Notes: generated by a model not told the origin, from the sequence alone. 64,000 nucleotides of DNA from Wuchereria bancrofti (GCA_005281725.1 SSBO01000003.1:8027621-8091620); one strand, 5' to 3'. Counted from the first letter of the stretch, positions 36,101-51,089 are shown. Numbers and translations are program-made.

Positions 36101-39100
36101 ACTTCTATAATACTTCAGTACTAATAATACTTTTATCAATAATAAATAATTCTATCAATGATTTCTATTCCAAATATTTTTTCAATAATTTCAATAGTTG
36201 AAGAATGAGAAGTGAGAATTGTGAAATTTTTGAATTTTATTCAAAATAATTAATCAATTTCAACATTGAATAGTTGTTAATTAATTGCAATATAGCAATT
36301 AATTAGCATGGTTTCTTTTAATTTCTTTTATTAGCATCAAAAAAAAATAATAAAGCAGCAAAATATTTGGTGCATTATAATAAACATTATGGAAATATAT
36401 TTATTCCTAAATTTTTCAAATTATAAAAAAAAAAAAATTCTCTTCATAATAAATTTGAAAAAACAAAAACAAAAAAACTAACTGTTGAAGAGCACATTTC
36501 CTTTTCCAACGTTTGTATATTTGTATTAATATAATTGGATTTGATATAGATATTATTATAATTGTACTTAATTCAAGTGGTGTATATGTATAAATATAGA
36601 TGTTAGTTTGATTTAAAAAATCTAAATTTTTGTTTCGATTAAATTCAAAAATTTATTAAATTGGAAAAAAAGCAACAAAGATTATTTTGCTATCAAATTT
36701 AATAATTTAAACAAAAAAAAAAAATTTTTTTCTATTAATTATATAAAACAGTAATATTTAATGAAGAAAAAACATATTTTTAATACTGATTAGAAATTAA
36801 TGATAAAAATGAAATGAAATCTGATAAGGTACGTACTATTATCACGCTGATAACCAAATGTGTAATATTTTTTGCTTTGTAATGGAATAATCATACAACA
36901 TGCATTTGATAATAATAAAATTATATTTTGACCAATAAAAAATATCCAACAAAATATGCTAAAATTATAAAATAAACTTTTTCATTCAACAGTAAAATAA
37001 TTTGTAACAAATTTTTGTTTTAAAAATATAACATAATAAATCAAAAATAATTCAGCTTAAGGAAAGGTAAACTTATGATATAGTTAAATAGGATTTTTAA
37101 GGTGTGAAAGAAATATTTTAATTGTGATTTTTTACTAATAAATTCCTTTAATTTAAAAAAGATTCATTCATTCATTTAAAATAAAAAAAAATTTCTTTTT
37201 TTGGTGATAGTCGCTTTTTATTAAAATAATTCAATCAAAAATAAAAAAATTTATTAAAATAAAAATTTCGTTAATAAGAAAAATGAAAAAAAAAAAATGC
37301 AATTTACCTGTAATAACGCATTTTTCTCAAGGAAACTAACAACGTATAACGAGCATAAAATATTACTGCAGCTAATCGATCCAAACAAACGGCACTTATA
37401 TGTCTAATTTAAAATTTTAATTGTATGAAATTTTGAAAGCAAATAGAAGTTGTGATAGAATAAATTTTGATAGTAATAAAACATTAGATTACATCAGAAA
37501 AATTTAATTTATACTTGAAGAAAAATGTGAAAATTTACTTATTATTACTAAATTTCTATAAAATGACTAAATATAAAAAATATTTGTTATTGTAAAAAAT
37601 TTTAGAAAAAATGGCATTTTTTAAAATATTCCAAATTAAAAAATTCCTACTAAATGATACAATTGATGAGTATTAAAGTTAAAATAGCGTAAATTACATT
37701 TATAAAGTCAATAAAATCAGCTGTTTTAATCAGTAAAATCAGTTCAAATCAAATTGATCGGTAGATAGTAAATAAAATTAATTGATCATTAAATTTATCG
37801 AATAATTTTTTCATCTTATTAATTAATTCCTATAACAATTATGTAAAGCTTATTTATTATATAAATTAATTTTTCTTCTAATATTAAATCAAGTGAAACT
37901 TAAGTAAAAGTTACTTTTTTTTTTGTAATTTATAATATCTGAATATTGTAATATACAAAATTTAAATAAATTTTTTTTTTTTTTTTAAGAAGAATGAATG
38001 TATACGTAAGTGTAATCGCCCACGCAATCCAATCGATAGCATTAAAAATTTTCATCCATAGCAATGACAAATAATGTCCTTTGAGTACTATTGGTGGATA
38101 AAAGTAAAAAATTGTCACAATGCCATGCAATATATCAGCAAATGCTAAGCTAAGAATAAGAATAAAGCTGAAAAAAAAGAAATTTTAGCCAAACTTAATT
38201 AATAATTTCTTCTTTAATTCCTTTTAAAAAAAAAGAAGCAAGAAATGAAAAAACAATGTTTAAGTAAAATAAAAATAAAAAAACAAATCAACTATTTGAA
38301 AAATAGGAAAAAATGACTTTAAAAAATGATAAATTAAAAAGTTAAATGAAGAAAAAATTACTGGCAAAAAGTCAATTCTTGTTATTTATTATTATTAGCT
38401 TATTTACAAAAATATCAGCAAAATTTAAATATTTTTTTGCTTTTTATTCTTTGCAAATAAATAATTTTTTAATAGCAAATATTTTTTTAATTTTTTTAAG
38501 GTAATTTTAACATTTATTTTAATAATAATAATTCTAGATAATTTTATAATTTTTCAGTAATAATAATTTTAGATTAAAATTTTTTTTAGCAATAATAACT
38601 GCTTTTTAATAATAATAATTTTTTTAGATAATTTTTTATAAATTTTTTCTAGATAATTTTAATAATTCTGGCCTAAAATATCGTGTTGTTGTGTAGTAAA
38701 AGTAATATGAAATTAATTATGATACTATTAAGCATTATGTGAATTGAATTATGATGTAAATAAATTTTGATTATTATTCCGTATAGCTATAAACAGACAT
38801 ACTATAATTGCTTTATGATTACATTTAAAGAATGATTGTAAATAATAAATGCTTAATGAATACATATACTTAAATAATTATAATATTATAATGCATTACA
38901 TTAGTAATACTAACCTTGCTCTATTTAAATAATTAAATTTCACCAAAACGGTAATCAATGATGCATTACCAAATATTGCAATTAAACCAAGTAATTCCAA
39001 TATAACAAATAGTGATAAATCGAATCCTGATACTCTGATAATATTGCAATAAAATTATTTTGAAATGTTTAAAAAGCTCAGAAAAAAATTTATTTACAGC

Positions 39101-39363
39101 TTAAAATAGATGGTAAGTAATAATAGTAATAATAACAATGATAATAATAATAGTAAGCCAAAATAGTCTGAATTGTGTAGCTGAGTAAAATCAATGACAA
39201 TTTCTTTTACTTTGTAAAAAAACTTTGATTTTTCAAATTGTTGAAAAAGTTTATTCTTAAGTTTACTGATAAATTCATACAAGAATGATTTATTTAATTT
39301 TTGTTTTGATAATAAAAATGAACAAAAAGAAAAGACTAACAATGATCTTTGATCGTTATTCAT
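33155..39363 (-). CDS. Rhodopsin-like (class A) orphan GPCR
   Basis: Ten exons on the complement: 39341-39363, 38915-39034, 38006-38167, 37308-37403, 36837-36958, 36483-36621, 34988-35105, 34129-34263, 33733-33884, 33155-33338. All are GT-AG and in phase, giving 416 residues. Marks of class A: IFGNAS in TM1 (Asn 31), LSLAFAD in TM2 (Asp 59), CLDRLAAV after TM3 (Asp 110-Arg 111), and NPVIY at 304-308 in TM7, split across an exon junction. A basic helix NKEIRKHL follows TM7. The third intracellular loop holds RKSMQKASRQQQR. The C-terminal tail is about 100 residues, rich in Gln, Thr and Glu. No cysteine lies at the usual top-of-TM3 disulfide position. The ligand is unknown; the long introns and long tail fit a neuropeptide- or amine-type receptor better than a chemoreceptor. 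The frame is open upstream of the chosen ATG and includes an NIT glycosylation site, so the N-terminus may be longer. Confidence 0.85.
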
Positions 39364-42300
39364 TGAAGTAATATTTGCTTTAATTTTGTGATAGTCATTC
39401 AAGCTCACAAATCCACTTGTCAGATAAATATCACAATATGATAACAGAAAAATTGGCAGTGCTAAATCATACTATAGTTGAAATTTTAGGTATTAAAATT
39501 AAGAAAAAGATCAATGAAACAATTAAATATGAATTGATGTCGAATGATAAAATAATCTAAATTTTCGAAATAAATCATATTTTCAATTTATTCGTTTACC
39601 CTGAAATTAGTGAGATTAAAGTAGTAGCTATTAACAATTTATAATGAAATAATCTAAATCCATGAAGTTACATTTCCTTTTTTTTTGTTTTTTTTTTTTT
39701 TAAATTAGTTATATTGCGCATATTTATATTAATAGTCCTGACATTGGTAATATTTTCATAAACTTTTAAATTGGTTTTAGAAAAATTGAAATGAATAGGT
39801 GAAAATTTAATGAATGATTGCCTACCACTTTGAGGATATTTTTTCACAAACATAATTTCAAATATAAATATATAAAATTGTTGATAAAATTATCATAATA
39901 TTATTAAAATTCACAGTAACAGATTGTCAAAAGGAAAATGAAAAATAAAAAGTACGACTTAATGATAAAATTTTATTAATTAATTTAGCTAATTTAAATT
40001 AAACAAAGGAAAAAATTATTTTTTTATAAAAAGCTTACGCGACAGCAACAAAAATTGGGCATAGCAATTTTCTGTTTTTTTTATTTAATAAAATTTTATT
40101 TTTTAAAATAAAAAAATAAACATTGCATATATTCAATTATACATTTACATATATCTTCGCATAGATCAAAACAGGTACGTCGAGAAAATCATTTAAATTT
40201 ATTTGAATTAAACTATTACTAGCGTATTTCAATTAATTATTACAAATTATGAGAGAATGAAAAAGACAGAGGGAGAAAAACTGGCAGATAAGGAAATGAA
40301 AAAGAAAATAGGAATTAATTATTTATCAGATAAATGGAAAGCTAAAAAGATTGAAGATAAATATTATTTTCGTCCTATTTTAACAGAAATTTCATTTTAA
40401 AAGTACTAAAAGAATAATTTAATTTTGCACATAACACGTACGTGAAAAATATGCATTTTCTATTAGATTTTAAAAATTATTCAACTTTTAACAAATAATC
40501 AATGAAAAGGAGGTAAAAGGAAAAAGAGAGAGGGAGAGAGAAATAAATGGAGAAAACTAAAATTTGTTGAAATGCATTAATGGGAGGATAGAAAAATAAA
40601 AAAAAAAAGCTTATATGTATGTATATATATGCAAATTAGATTTAGTAATAAATATTTTTCATTAGCTAATGTCTCACACTTAGACTAGAAAATTTTTGAA
40701 TTCAAAAAAGTATTCCACAAATAAATATTGGTGAAAAGTAAAATTTTAAGCTTAAAATGAAATAAGAAAAAATAAAATAAAATTCAGGCTCAAAATAAGC
40801 AATGTATGCAATATTAGCTATTATTTGATTTCTTTTTTTTTCTTTGGGAGAGAAGGTCTAAACTATAGAAAAGAAAAAAGAATTATTTTTTAGAAAACAA
40901 AAAAAAAAGAAAAAATGAAGAATGAATTAATTAACAAAAAATGATTAATTAAAAATTAGTATAGCAAAATGGTATAGTTAGGAAATTTTGTTCAAAAACA
41001 AAATTATTTTGTCATTTCTTTTTCTCATTTCTATTATAAATTATATGAAGCTAAAAAGTTATTGTAAATTCTTTAGAGTAATCAAATTTGACATTAGCAT
41101 GCAATTTGTGATTGTGTTAAAATTTTGCGATGAGTGATTTTTTTGATGGAAAAATCTAAATTAAGTTAAAAAAGAAACGAACATATGTTGTTTTTGCTAG
41201 TTAAAATTAAATTAAAAGAAGTAGATGTTGCTTTTTTCTTACTAAAACAATAAAAAAATCGTATGTACATAATATTTTTGAATTTGAAAAAAAGAAATTT
41301 AAAATAAAACAATTGAAAGTAATCAAAGTAAATCTAAAATGATCAAAAAAATTTGAAAAAAATTTCAAATGGTGCGTGTATAGTATGTTAATTAAAAAAA
41401 ATCTTTTGTTGTAAACGTTTATTAAATTTTTAATATATGAAAGAAATCATTACGAAATCAGGAAACCATTCGGAAAATTTGAAGAATGAGTAAAAAAAAA
41501 AAAGAAATCCTAGCTGTTTTGCACTTTTTGTTTCACTCCAAGGATTAACTTGAAATATGAAACTTTTTTGCTTACATAATTGCCTGTACTTTCTTATTTT
41601 ATTTTTTTTTTTTTAAATTTTCTTCATTTTGTAAGAAAACAAAAAGGAAAAAAAAGGAAGAAAGAATGAGGAAAGGAAGAAATGAAAAAGTTAGAATTAG
41701 TAAAAAGATTGATTGAATGGAATTACAAATTCATTCTGATTATTAATTTTAAATGTCAAATTTTATTTCAACTAATCTAATGTAACATTTTACAATACCC
41801 TGAAATTTCCGTTTCTTTTCTGCTTTTTTTAAACTTCAAATAGTGATTAGTAAAGTAATTAAGATTCTATAAGTTATTTGTGATATTATTATATTTGCCA
41901 TCTAACTACTTATTCAAATAAATTTTAGATAGAGATAAAAAAAAAATTTATTTACTATTTAATCTGTAATAGTTCAATTATTAGAGAATAAAGCTTACAT
42001 TTATTCGCGTGGTATTTTATACAATAAATATTTTAAAATTAAACTATTATAAATTAAGTAAGCAAGAAGTAAACTTTTTTCAACATTAAATATTAAGTAT
42101 AAAATATTTGAAAAGAAGAACAATACATGTAATTAATATCGATGAAATTAAGATTAAATCTTTCATAGCTCTAATTACAAATTTCGAAATAAGCAATGTG
42201 AAATAATTAAATTAATACGTTAGGCAACAGGAAAATTCATATTAGCTACAAAGTTAATAACATCAGATTCGTCCATTTCTTTGCAATTAAATTAGATAAT

Positions 42301-42500
42301 TAATTACATTTGCAAAAGATAATAACAAAATCATTTTATAAGTTAGATAAATTTGTTAAAATTATAAAAAATGATAGCAATTTTAGTCTGAATTGGAATA
42401 ATTGCTATAATTGTTTCTATTTTAGATACAATAATGCATCTTTTTTCTGTCATTCAAGTAGATTACAATATTATAAACCAAAAAAAAAAAAGTTTAATTC

Positions 42501-42621
42501 TAACGTCACGTTTCAAAATGACACTAAGGTGAAAAATAATGTAATTGTGAAACTTCAAAATGATGATAGCGTGAGAATTGATGTAACTGTCACCAAAATG
42601 ACACTGGCACGAGAGTTAATG
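42501..42621. repeat. Three-copy tandem repeat, about 40 bp
   Basis: Units at 42501-42541, 42542-42583 and 42584-42621 each start taa.tgt.a and end aatg or gatg, with 'caaaatga' in the middle. A 104-codon frame passes through it, but its first part is ordinary AT-rich DNA, so I do not call a gene. Confidence 0.7.
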
Positions 42622-44751
42622 TAACCCTAATTATAATTTTAGGTTAAAGAATAAACTTTTACGAGAGAGTGGAATTTTTTTTTCGATCGATATTAATTAA
42701 TTTGATGAAACTAAAACTATGCTAATGAGTAATTCTACAACATTTAAACTTAAATGTGCTAACATATTGAGGAAGTAATATTAAACGACATAGCACTGAA
42801 TTTAATATGCTAACCAATAATAGGTACTAAAATAAAGAATGAGATAGGAATGAATAAAATAATCATTGCTTTCACTAAAATATCAATACTTAACAAAATT
42901 AAAAAAAGAAAAAAAATTAGCGCTAAAAGAGTTGTAAAAAGAGTACTTCGTAAACTTTAAAAAAAATAGCAAAAATATTTTCCTTAATTACTAATTTCGG
43001 AGATTTCTAAATTAATTAAGGATTAGTTTTATTAAATAAGCCAGTTTTTTTTTTCTTTCTTTACAATAAAAAACAAAACAATTCATAACTTTCATCTGTT
43101 GACTAAAAATTTTTCCTGCATTCTTTAATTGATCAAACTTATTGATAAAACTTGCTGTGATAAAAAAAAATCAGAGATCAATTTTTAAACTCATACATAT
43201 TTTTCAATTGGTCGTACTCATCTATAAACTCATTGAAACAATATTAAAAATTTAATCCAAAACTGAATGGTAAACTGGAATCGATATTGATAACATCTCT
43301 ATCAACATATTTATCATTTCTAGATGTATCATTCACATGAAAAAGAAACAAATTTTGTTATTTTTGAAAGTTTACAAAAAAATTAGAACTTGAAAATTTA
43401 AACTCGGAAAAATTTCACATTTATTAATTGTGAGAAAAAAAAGGATTTCCAAAAGCAAAAGAAATGAAAGAGATATGAAATTTACGAAGTTTTAAAAATT
43501 TATCATTTAAAAAAAGCAACTCTTCGCTGTTATTATATTTTAGCTAACTTTTAAAAAGCACAAAATATTTGAGATAATTTATATTCAAACTTTTAAATTG
43601 ATAATAATATAAGTTTTCTTAACAGTTTCTATTTCTATTGATGGAAAATATCATATACTATGTTATCACTCTTTCTGTTGTGATAACTGCAGAAATCAAT
43701 TCTTAATTATTACTTCATTTGAGCTAATTTTTTAAAAGCATTAAATGTTTCAGGTAATTCATATTCAATTTTACTACATGCAATTAGTCAACTTAACTAT
43801 TCCATCTACGCTTATCTTTTTGTTTTATTTTTTTCTCACCTTTCACTATAAAATTTTATAATCAATTTTTAAAATAACAAAGTAAGTTCTATATTACTAC
43901 ATGATAACTTTGCAAAGATTAAAACATTAATTTGCCAACATTTTAATTAGAAGCAAAGTTACTTATCAGCCAAAGTAATAATGAAGTGCACTAAACTAAA
44001 GTCATAAATAACAAATGTTTTACTTGCTAATAAAATTAAAGTGAATAGTGTAGCAACTTACCTATACAACAATAACAATAATTAAATTAAGTGAATTAAA
44101 TTAAAAGATTTTGAAATTTGAGATTATTCACATAATCATTGCATAAGCATTAACATTAGTATTAACATTATTTCATCATATTACAATCAAAATTGCTTAT
44201 CAAATTACATTTAAATTCATATGAATCAAAATTGTTTATCAAATTATTTAAATTCATATGCATATGAATTGGTTAGAAATTTTTCAAAAGTTATATAACA
44301 TATTAAAATATCTGCTATCATTTTTTCTGTCATATGTGATAATATTATCTCTTTTATGATAATTTCATAAGTAAACTCAAAATTTTATCATCTAGAATAA
44401 TAGTTACTCTATATGTACTGAATCAAATGTAAGCATAAAATGTTAACGGTAATTATTGCATAATGAATTTTGTGAAATATAAAAATTGTTATCACTTTAA
44501 CACAAATTCACATTTAAAATCATACTTATAATAATTTTCGTTTTTTGCTCTTTTTTTGCAGGCACAAAAACGCAAAATTCATTTAATCGATTTCTTACAA
44601 CTAATTAAAACTTTTTTAATTTCTGAAAAAAAATTATTTTTCATTTTAAAGTTAAAATTAATTAACTAATTTTTGCCAAATTAATTCTTTGCTAATTTTG
44701 CTCCATCAAAATATAAAAATGCAAAATTACTTTATCACTTTGTATATTTAC

Positions 44752-44812
44752 ATGTGTCTGTGTGTGTATGTGTGTGTCTGTGTGTGTGTTGTGTGTGTGT
44801 GTGTGTGTGTGT
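44752..44812. repeat. TG microsatellite
   Basis: About 60 bases of nearly pure (tg)n with a few interruptions (ta, tc, tt). Likely length-polymorphic. Confidence 0.95.
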
Positions 44813-45236
44813 AACAAGGACACATATTATTGCATGCAAGTTCATATGATATCTTTAAATTTAAAATTCTAAGAAACAAAAAAGAATAAACATAGCTCAT
44901 ATTAGATATTCCCGTCATAACTATTTTAATTGTTTATAACTAATGCCTAATTGTTTATAACTAAGCTTATAACTAATGCCTTTTTATATATATGTGTGCA
45001 AGTACATAAGTATTTAATATTTTTTTAAAAAACATTTAATTTATAAGAGAGATAAAGAGTAGATAGCATTTTCAATGAAAATAATTCAATCTGAACAAAT
45101 GTTTTTTTAAAAAAATTTTTAAAAAAAGTTTTTCTAATTGTAAAATTGAATTTTAAATAGATTAGATAAAAATTCATATTGACAAGATGTACAATATTTA
45201 TCTCTCACATAAAAAAATATTAAATGCTGATGTATA

Positions 45237-45345
45237 CATTATTATTGTTATTATCATTATTATTATCATTGTTATTATCATTATTATTATTATTGTTATT
45301 ATCATTATTATTATTATCATTATTATTATCATTATTATTATTATC
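45237..45345. repeat. ATT/ATC trinucleotide microsatellite
   Basis: About 110 bases of attattatc-type repeats, which encode a poly-isoleucine/valine run in the plus frame. That frame is an artefact. Confidence 0.95.
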
Positions 45346-48300
45346 AAACAAACATTAAAACATCAAACAGACATTTTTTTATTTAATAATTGCAACTATT
45401 ATGACCACAACCATCTTTGTTTATTTTTAAAAACTATTTATTCCAATTAACAAACTAATTTAATACCTAATTTATTATCATTATAGCTAAGAGTACCATA
45501 TTGTAAGCATTTTAAAATTAACTATATCACCTATTTCATCCATAAAAAATAATCAATCAAATATACTACAAATATAATTTATATCAAACATCAACAAATA
45601 TTTTTAGCATGATTAGACCCAAAAAATACTGTTATATAAAATTGAAGAATAGCAAATTTCAAATTCATTTTTGTAATTTCTATGAGCAGATAAAATTTTA
45701 TCGATTAAGAAAAATTCATTTAAAAAGGCGACTTTGCTCGTATTTCGTTTACGATTTACTTTTCATTTAGAATTAAAGTTTTTTTGCTTTTATTGAAAAA
45801 ATTAACAATTTTTATTGAATAGTTCAATTGAAAATGAAAAATTCATTTTTCTTTCGCTCAAAGCATTTTTTATATAATACGATTTAAATTTTTTAAAAAA
45901 TTTTAATTCTTTAAATTACTTTTATCATCATTCATTCTGTTTATTCTTTCAATATTTACTGGTGAAAGTTTCCGTGGAATAGATAGAGTATAAAAAATAG
46001 TTTTATACTCCAACCTATTGCTATCCTTATCACAAATTATATCACATTCCACTGGAACAAGCTTAATAAGGCATTAAAAAAAAGTTTAATTTATGTAAAG
46101 ATTTTTAATTATAATCCTGGAGTTACTAAAATGAATTGATAAATGCAATATATGTGATATGGTGTGATTATATGATAACATTGATGATTTCACTGGTGAT
46201 AATAAATAGTGCTTAATCAGAAATGAATCAAATGCCTAAAACAAAAAAGTTTAGTTTATGTAAAGATTTTTACTTTGGAATTTAATTTTAATTTTGTCAT
46301 TCTAATACTAAAGGAATTACAACTAAATAACATCAAATAATCAAATAATGATAACTATGCAACTAAATGATAAAACTAAATAAACTTTATTCTTTCTCTT
46401 TTTATATATATTTAAAAAATGACTATATTTGTCGTTTTTACCATTATCGAATTTGATTATTATAAATTATATATATTTAAAAAATAAAAAATTGCTCATA
46501 ATTAGTATTAGAATGACAAAATTAAATTCTTATTATTCTAAAGTAAAATAATAAAAAAAAAAGCTAATGTTTATCATACTAATAGTTACGTGAATTAATA
46601 CTAAATATAGAAAAATATACATAAGTTATGAATTTTAATTAAACTTTAATTTATTAGTTTCAAATGATTTAAAATAATTAAAAATATTTATCATTAGTAT
46701 TAATAAAAATTAACAATCAGTTAGTGATATACACGTGATTATATAGCGAACTGTGATATTTCAATGAATGAATAGATTAATAGATAAATTTGGAAATTAC
46801 TAGAAACGATTAAACGAAACAAAAAGTAAAGCTAAACGTGTGTATAAAGCTAATTAAAAAAAATTAAATGCATAGAGTTAATTGAAAATTTTAATTTGAG
46901 ATAAATTGATTACCACAAATAAAGTATGCTGAAAATTTAAATTAAATTATAACTTTTTTTAGATCGCAGTAGTATAAATCATTATTAGTATCAATAAAAA
47001 TAAGAATAAGTTATTGCAATGAAATGTTTCATTGTAATATAAATATTCGCATAAACACAGACTTGTTTACTAAATATTCCTTAAAAATTTATTTTGACAC
47101 TATTTACTTATTTATACTTTCAATTATACGAGATTAAGAAACTTATCTCTAAATCTCATTCAGCTTTTGAGAGAAACTATAAAATCATTTTGTACTTCTT
47201 CAAAATCTTTTTTACCAAAAAAAAGTAATAATAACAGTTGTTTATAACCTTATTATCAAATAATTTATAAAATTTCATTGTAAAACATTGTTATTATAAC
47301 TCATTGCTTATGCTAATTAAGCATAAATGTCAATTTGCTTAGATCAATTTGAAATTTCTACTTTAATATTTAACATAATAATATTTAAAATTTTTGTAAA
47401 TGACAAGTTAAAAGGAAAGAAATATGTATTGTTGTAAAATAAACACCATTATTGATATCTTATCTTAAAAAAAAATTTTTTTATCATTATTAATAAGCGA
47501 AAAAATTTTTTTGCTGCTCTGCTAATGTTTAAATATAAGAGAGAAATTTTTTTTTTAAAATAAAGATTATAATGTTTTTTTAATAAACAAGAATTGTAAA
47601 GCTAAGCAAAAAAATAAAGTAATTTCACTTGATAATATTGACAGAAAAAAATTTCATTAAAATTAAATACTGATAAAAATTAGAATTGCTTTATCACTAT
47701 TAATTAATAAGCAAAAATGTCATTAACAAATTTATTCAATATTAAAATGATAAAAAAATCTGTTATTGATCTAATTCATACCAAAATTAAATTTAGAATG
47801 TCAAAAAAGTGATAATAGCTTCTGTGTTGATATAACTTATATCATATCATTATTGTTTGATAAAATTTTCAATCTATCCAAAATAACAAATCATTAACAA
47901 TTCGATAAGCATTTTAAAAAAAAAAAAAGGAATAAAAAGTTTTATAAATTTGTATACTGAAAATGAAATGAAACTTTAAGAAATCATAGGGAAGTAGTAA
48001 TGAAAAATGAAAAGTTTCATAAATTTGATTGTTGAAAATGAAATGAAATTTTAAGAAATCCTTGCAGTAATAAATAAATTTATGAAAGTATTAAAATGAT
48101 TATATATTAAAAAAAAAAAAAAAAAAAATGAAAAGAAAATATAATTGCTTTTTACCGCAAAACGATCAATATAAAATTGGAAAAGATGAAATGTATAAGT
48201 TCTTGATTAAAATTATATATAATCTATTCATTTGAAAAAACATTTTTATCAAATCCTAATTTAAAAATTGAGTAAAAAAAAAGAGAATTAGAAATTATAG

Positions 48301-49204
48301 GATAAAAGTTAACAATTCAATGTTAAATTTTTTGAATATACGTGAAAAAAATGAGTTTTTCTTTTTTTTTTTTAAAAAACAGCTGACATTGACACTACTT
48401 CAAATGTGTAAAATCTATAAATTGTCAAATAACTTCAAAATATCAAAATTACATGTTTAATAGAAATGTTTGTTTCAATAAAATTAGTGATTAAAATAGT
48501 AAAATTATCATTTGTTATTTAATAAAAGAATATATGCAAATGATATTATTCATTATCATAGTGTTAACAAACATTAAGAATTTAATTTCGAATTTTAAAA
48601 AGTGAAACATACTTCGAAATGGCAATAATGAAAAGTGAAAATGAAATAAATTCAATATCTAGGAAAAATATCATTCACATTTAAACAAAGCTATAAATAA
48701 TAATAATGATAATAGTAAAATAATAAAAATATTAATAATCCAAAATTATGTTTGATGGCTATTTAAATTTTGATGGGCTATTTAATTTTAAATAAACCAA
48801 GATGCATTTATTAATTTATGATATAACCAAAAATTATCAAAATTATTCTGTATGAGTAAACAATAACGACGAAAACTTTTTGTTTATTATTAATAAAAAA
48901 AAATTTTGTTTACCACTTGTACGATTTAATTATCAATATATTATTGCTGAGTAACAACAACAACAATATGCTTTAGTCATGAGATTGAAATGTTGACAAG
49001 TTAAAAGTTAACTTAGCATATGTTTATTCATAAGAATTTTGCAAGTGGTATATACATGCTCTCAACATGTTAATAAATTTGAGAAATGTGAATTGGAAAA
49101 ATATAAATTTTAATTGCACGTGATCTTATGATTGCATTTAGAAATAATAATTTTTGATAAACTATGCAGTAAAATTTGTCAAAAGAATTTATATTATGTT
49201 GTTT

Positions 49205-49440
49205 TAGGCTTATTTCTATTCATATTTTGCTCCTTTAGACTTATTCCTATTCCTTGTTTTGCAGCCTTAGGCTTATTTCTATTTACATTATGCTACTTTT
49301 AGGCTTATTACTATTTTTATTTTATTACCTTAGGCTTGCTTTTATTCACATTTTACTACTTCAGGCTTATTCCTAATACCTTTTGCTATCTTGAACTTAC
49401 TCATATTTTATTACTTTACATTTATTCTTATTCATATAAA
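49205..49440. repeat. Tandem repeat, about 30-34 bp unit, about 7 copies
   Basis: A unit like 'ttaggcttattcctattcac' followed by 'attttgctacttt' recurs seven times with variable length and decay at the right end. The order is regular and direct. Non-coding in all frames. Confidence 0.8.
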
Positions 49441-50399
49441 TAAGATAAGAATAAAATTTAGGAAATTTGAAAAGCTCTCTGATTAGCGAAAGCATCCTTT
49501 TTAATCAAAATGAGATTGAATTTTTCAACATTTCAATACTTGAAATTGAATTAGTACTAACTGTAAAGTAATATCTGCTCTTTCTTATTTGTTTTATTTT
49601 CGATATTTTTAATAAAATTTAACTATTTACTTCTCTTTTTGATTTTATTGATTTCTCTTTTTTTTGTTTCTGCAGTTTTTTGCATTTTTAATTATTTTCT
49701 GCTAAAATTTTAATTCGAAATGAATGAAAGTGATTCAGTTATTTTCATTTAATAATATAACAATTATATTTGATTTAATAATATTTCTACAAAAATTGGC
49801 GCAATCATAAGTAGCTATAATTTTTATAATTTTTTCAAAAATGAAAATACTATTAGCAAATAGAATAGAATAGGAATTGTTACACTAAAAAAAAAAATAA
49901 TAATTTTTACTTATACTCTGACATTGAAGTACAATGTGCATTACAAAGTATAAGATAAAATATTAATAATCTAAGCTAATATTGCTGAATTATGAAAAAA
50001 ACTTTTTGATTGATCAGAGTAAACTTCTGGTAATATTTATTTCAGATAATATTCAATAGAATGTGCAAATTAATAAACAACAAAGTAAATATAAAATATA
50101 AATAATAACAAAAAAAAAGAAAAAAAATGGTACAACTTGAATTATAATTAAATACCATAAAATATATATTAAAAATGATTGAAAATTTTTAAATATTTGT
50201 TAAAGTAATACATAGTTAAAGTGAGCAAAAATTAAATTAAAATTATTTTATCAATAAAAAAAAAAAAAATTAAAGTAAAATGAATAAAAAAGTTGCAAAT
50301 TAAGATATTTTATGAATGGAAATAATAAGCAAAAATGAAATGATTGTTATTGGTTAGCGAAATTTTGTCTGTTTTTCCTTTTCTTTTAAAAATGTATAA

Positions 50400-50480
50400 A
50401 CGAGAAAGAGAGAGAGAGAAGAAGTAGAAGAGGTAGGGAGGGAAAAGAGATGGGAAAAGAGAGAGAGAGAGAAGGAGTAA
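50400..50480. repeat. GA-rich purine tract
   Basis: Mostly gagaga and ggga runs, about 80 bases of almost pure purine on the plus strand. Such tracts can form triplex DNA; here it is probably just a microsatellite. Confidence 0.85.
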
Positions 50481-51089
50481 AAAACAATAAATGATAATGA
50501 TAAAATAATTAAATTGATTATTGGACAAAGAAAAATTCACATAATTTATAACATTTATAATTCTTTTATCTTATTTGGTGGTTTTTTTTTAGCACCAAAA
50601 GAATTTTTCTTTTTTTTTTCGTTCTTTTTGTACTCTTTTCTATAAACATATAGGATTGGTGCTAATTTAGCATTTAAAGTTAATTAAAATTTCGTATAGG
50701 AAGTTTACTTTTTCTTTTTTTAAATTCCTTCTTTCTTTTTCTCATTTTCAAAAAAAGTTTTTCAAAAATAATACTATTAAGCATAAATGTAGAGGACATT
50801 TTTCTCTTTTAATTATCGCCAAAAAAGTAATTTTAATTGCTTCTTTTTTCTCGTTATCCCTTCCTTTTTTTTCTGAGTGTTTTAAATTAAACATTTAGTT
50901 AACGTTCAAATTTATCGTACTTAAAATGCAGCAAGAAAACGAAATGTGAAATGAATTAAAAAGAAATGACAGTGTAAAATTGAAATATTTCACAATTATC
51001 AGCAATGTTTTTGTTATTTTTCTTCATTAAAATTAAAGTTAAATGTTAAAAAAGAATTGCTAATCATAAAAGCTTAGTAACTGTAATAG

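Noticed and set aside
39094..39408. 104-codon minus-strand frame
   Set aside because: Only its first part matches the receptor's first exon; the rest is intron read past the donor, ending in a Leu-rich trinucleotide run.
45187..45450. 87-codon poly-Ile/Val frame
   Set aside because: ATT/ATC microsatellite.
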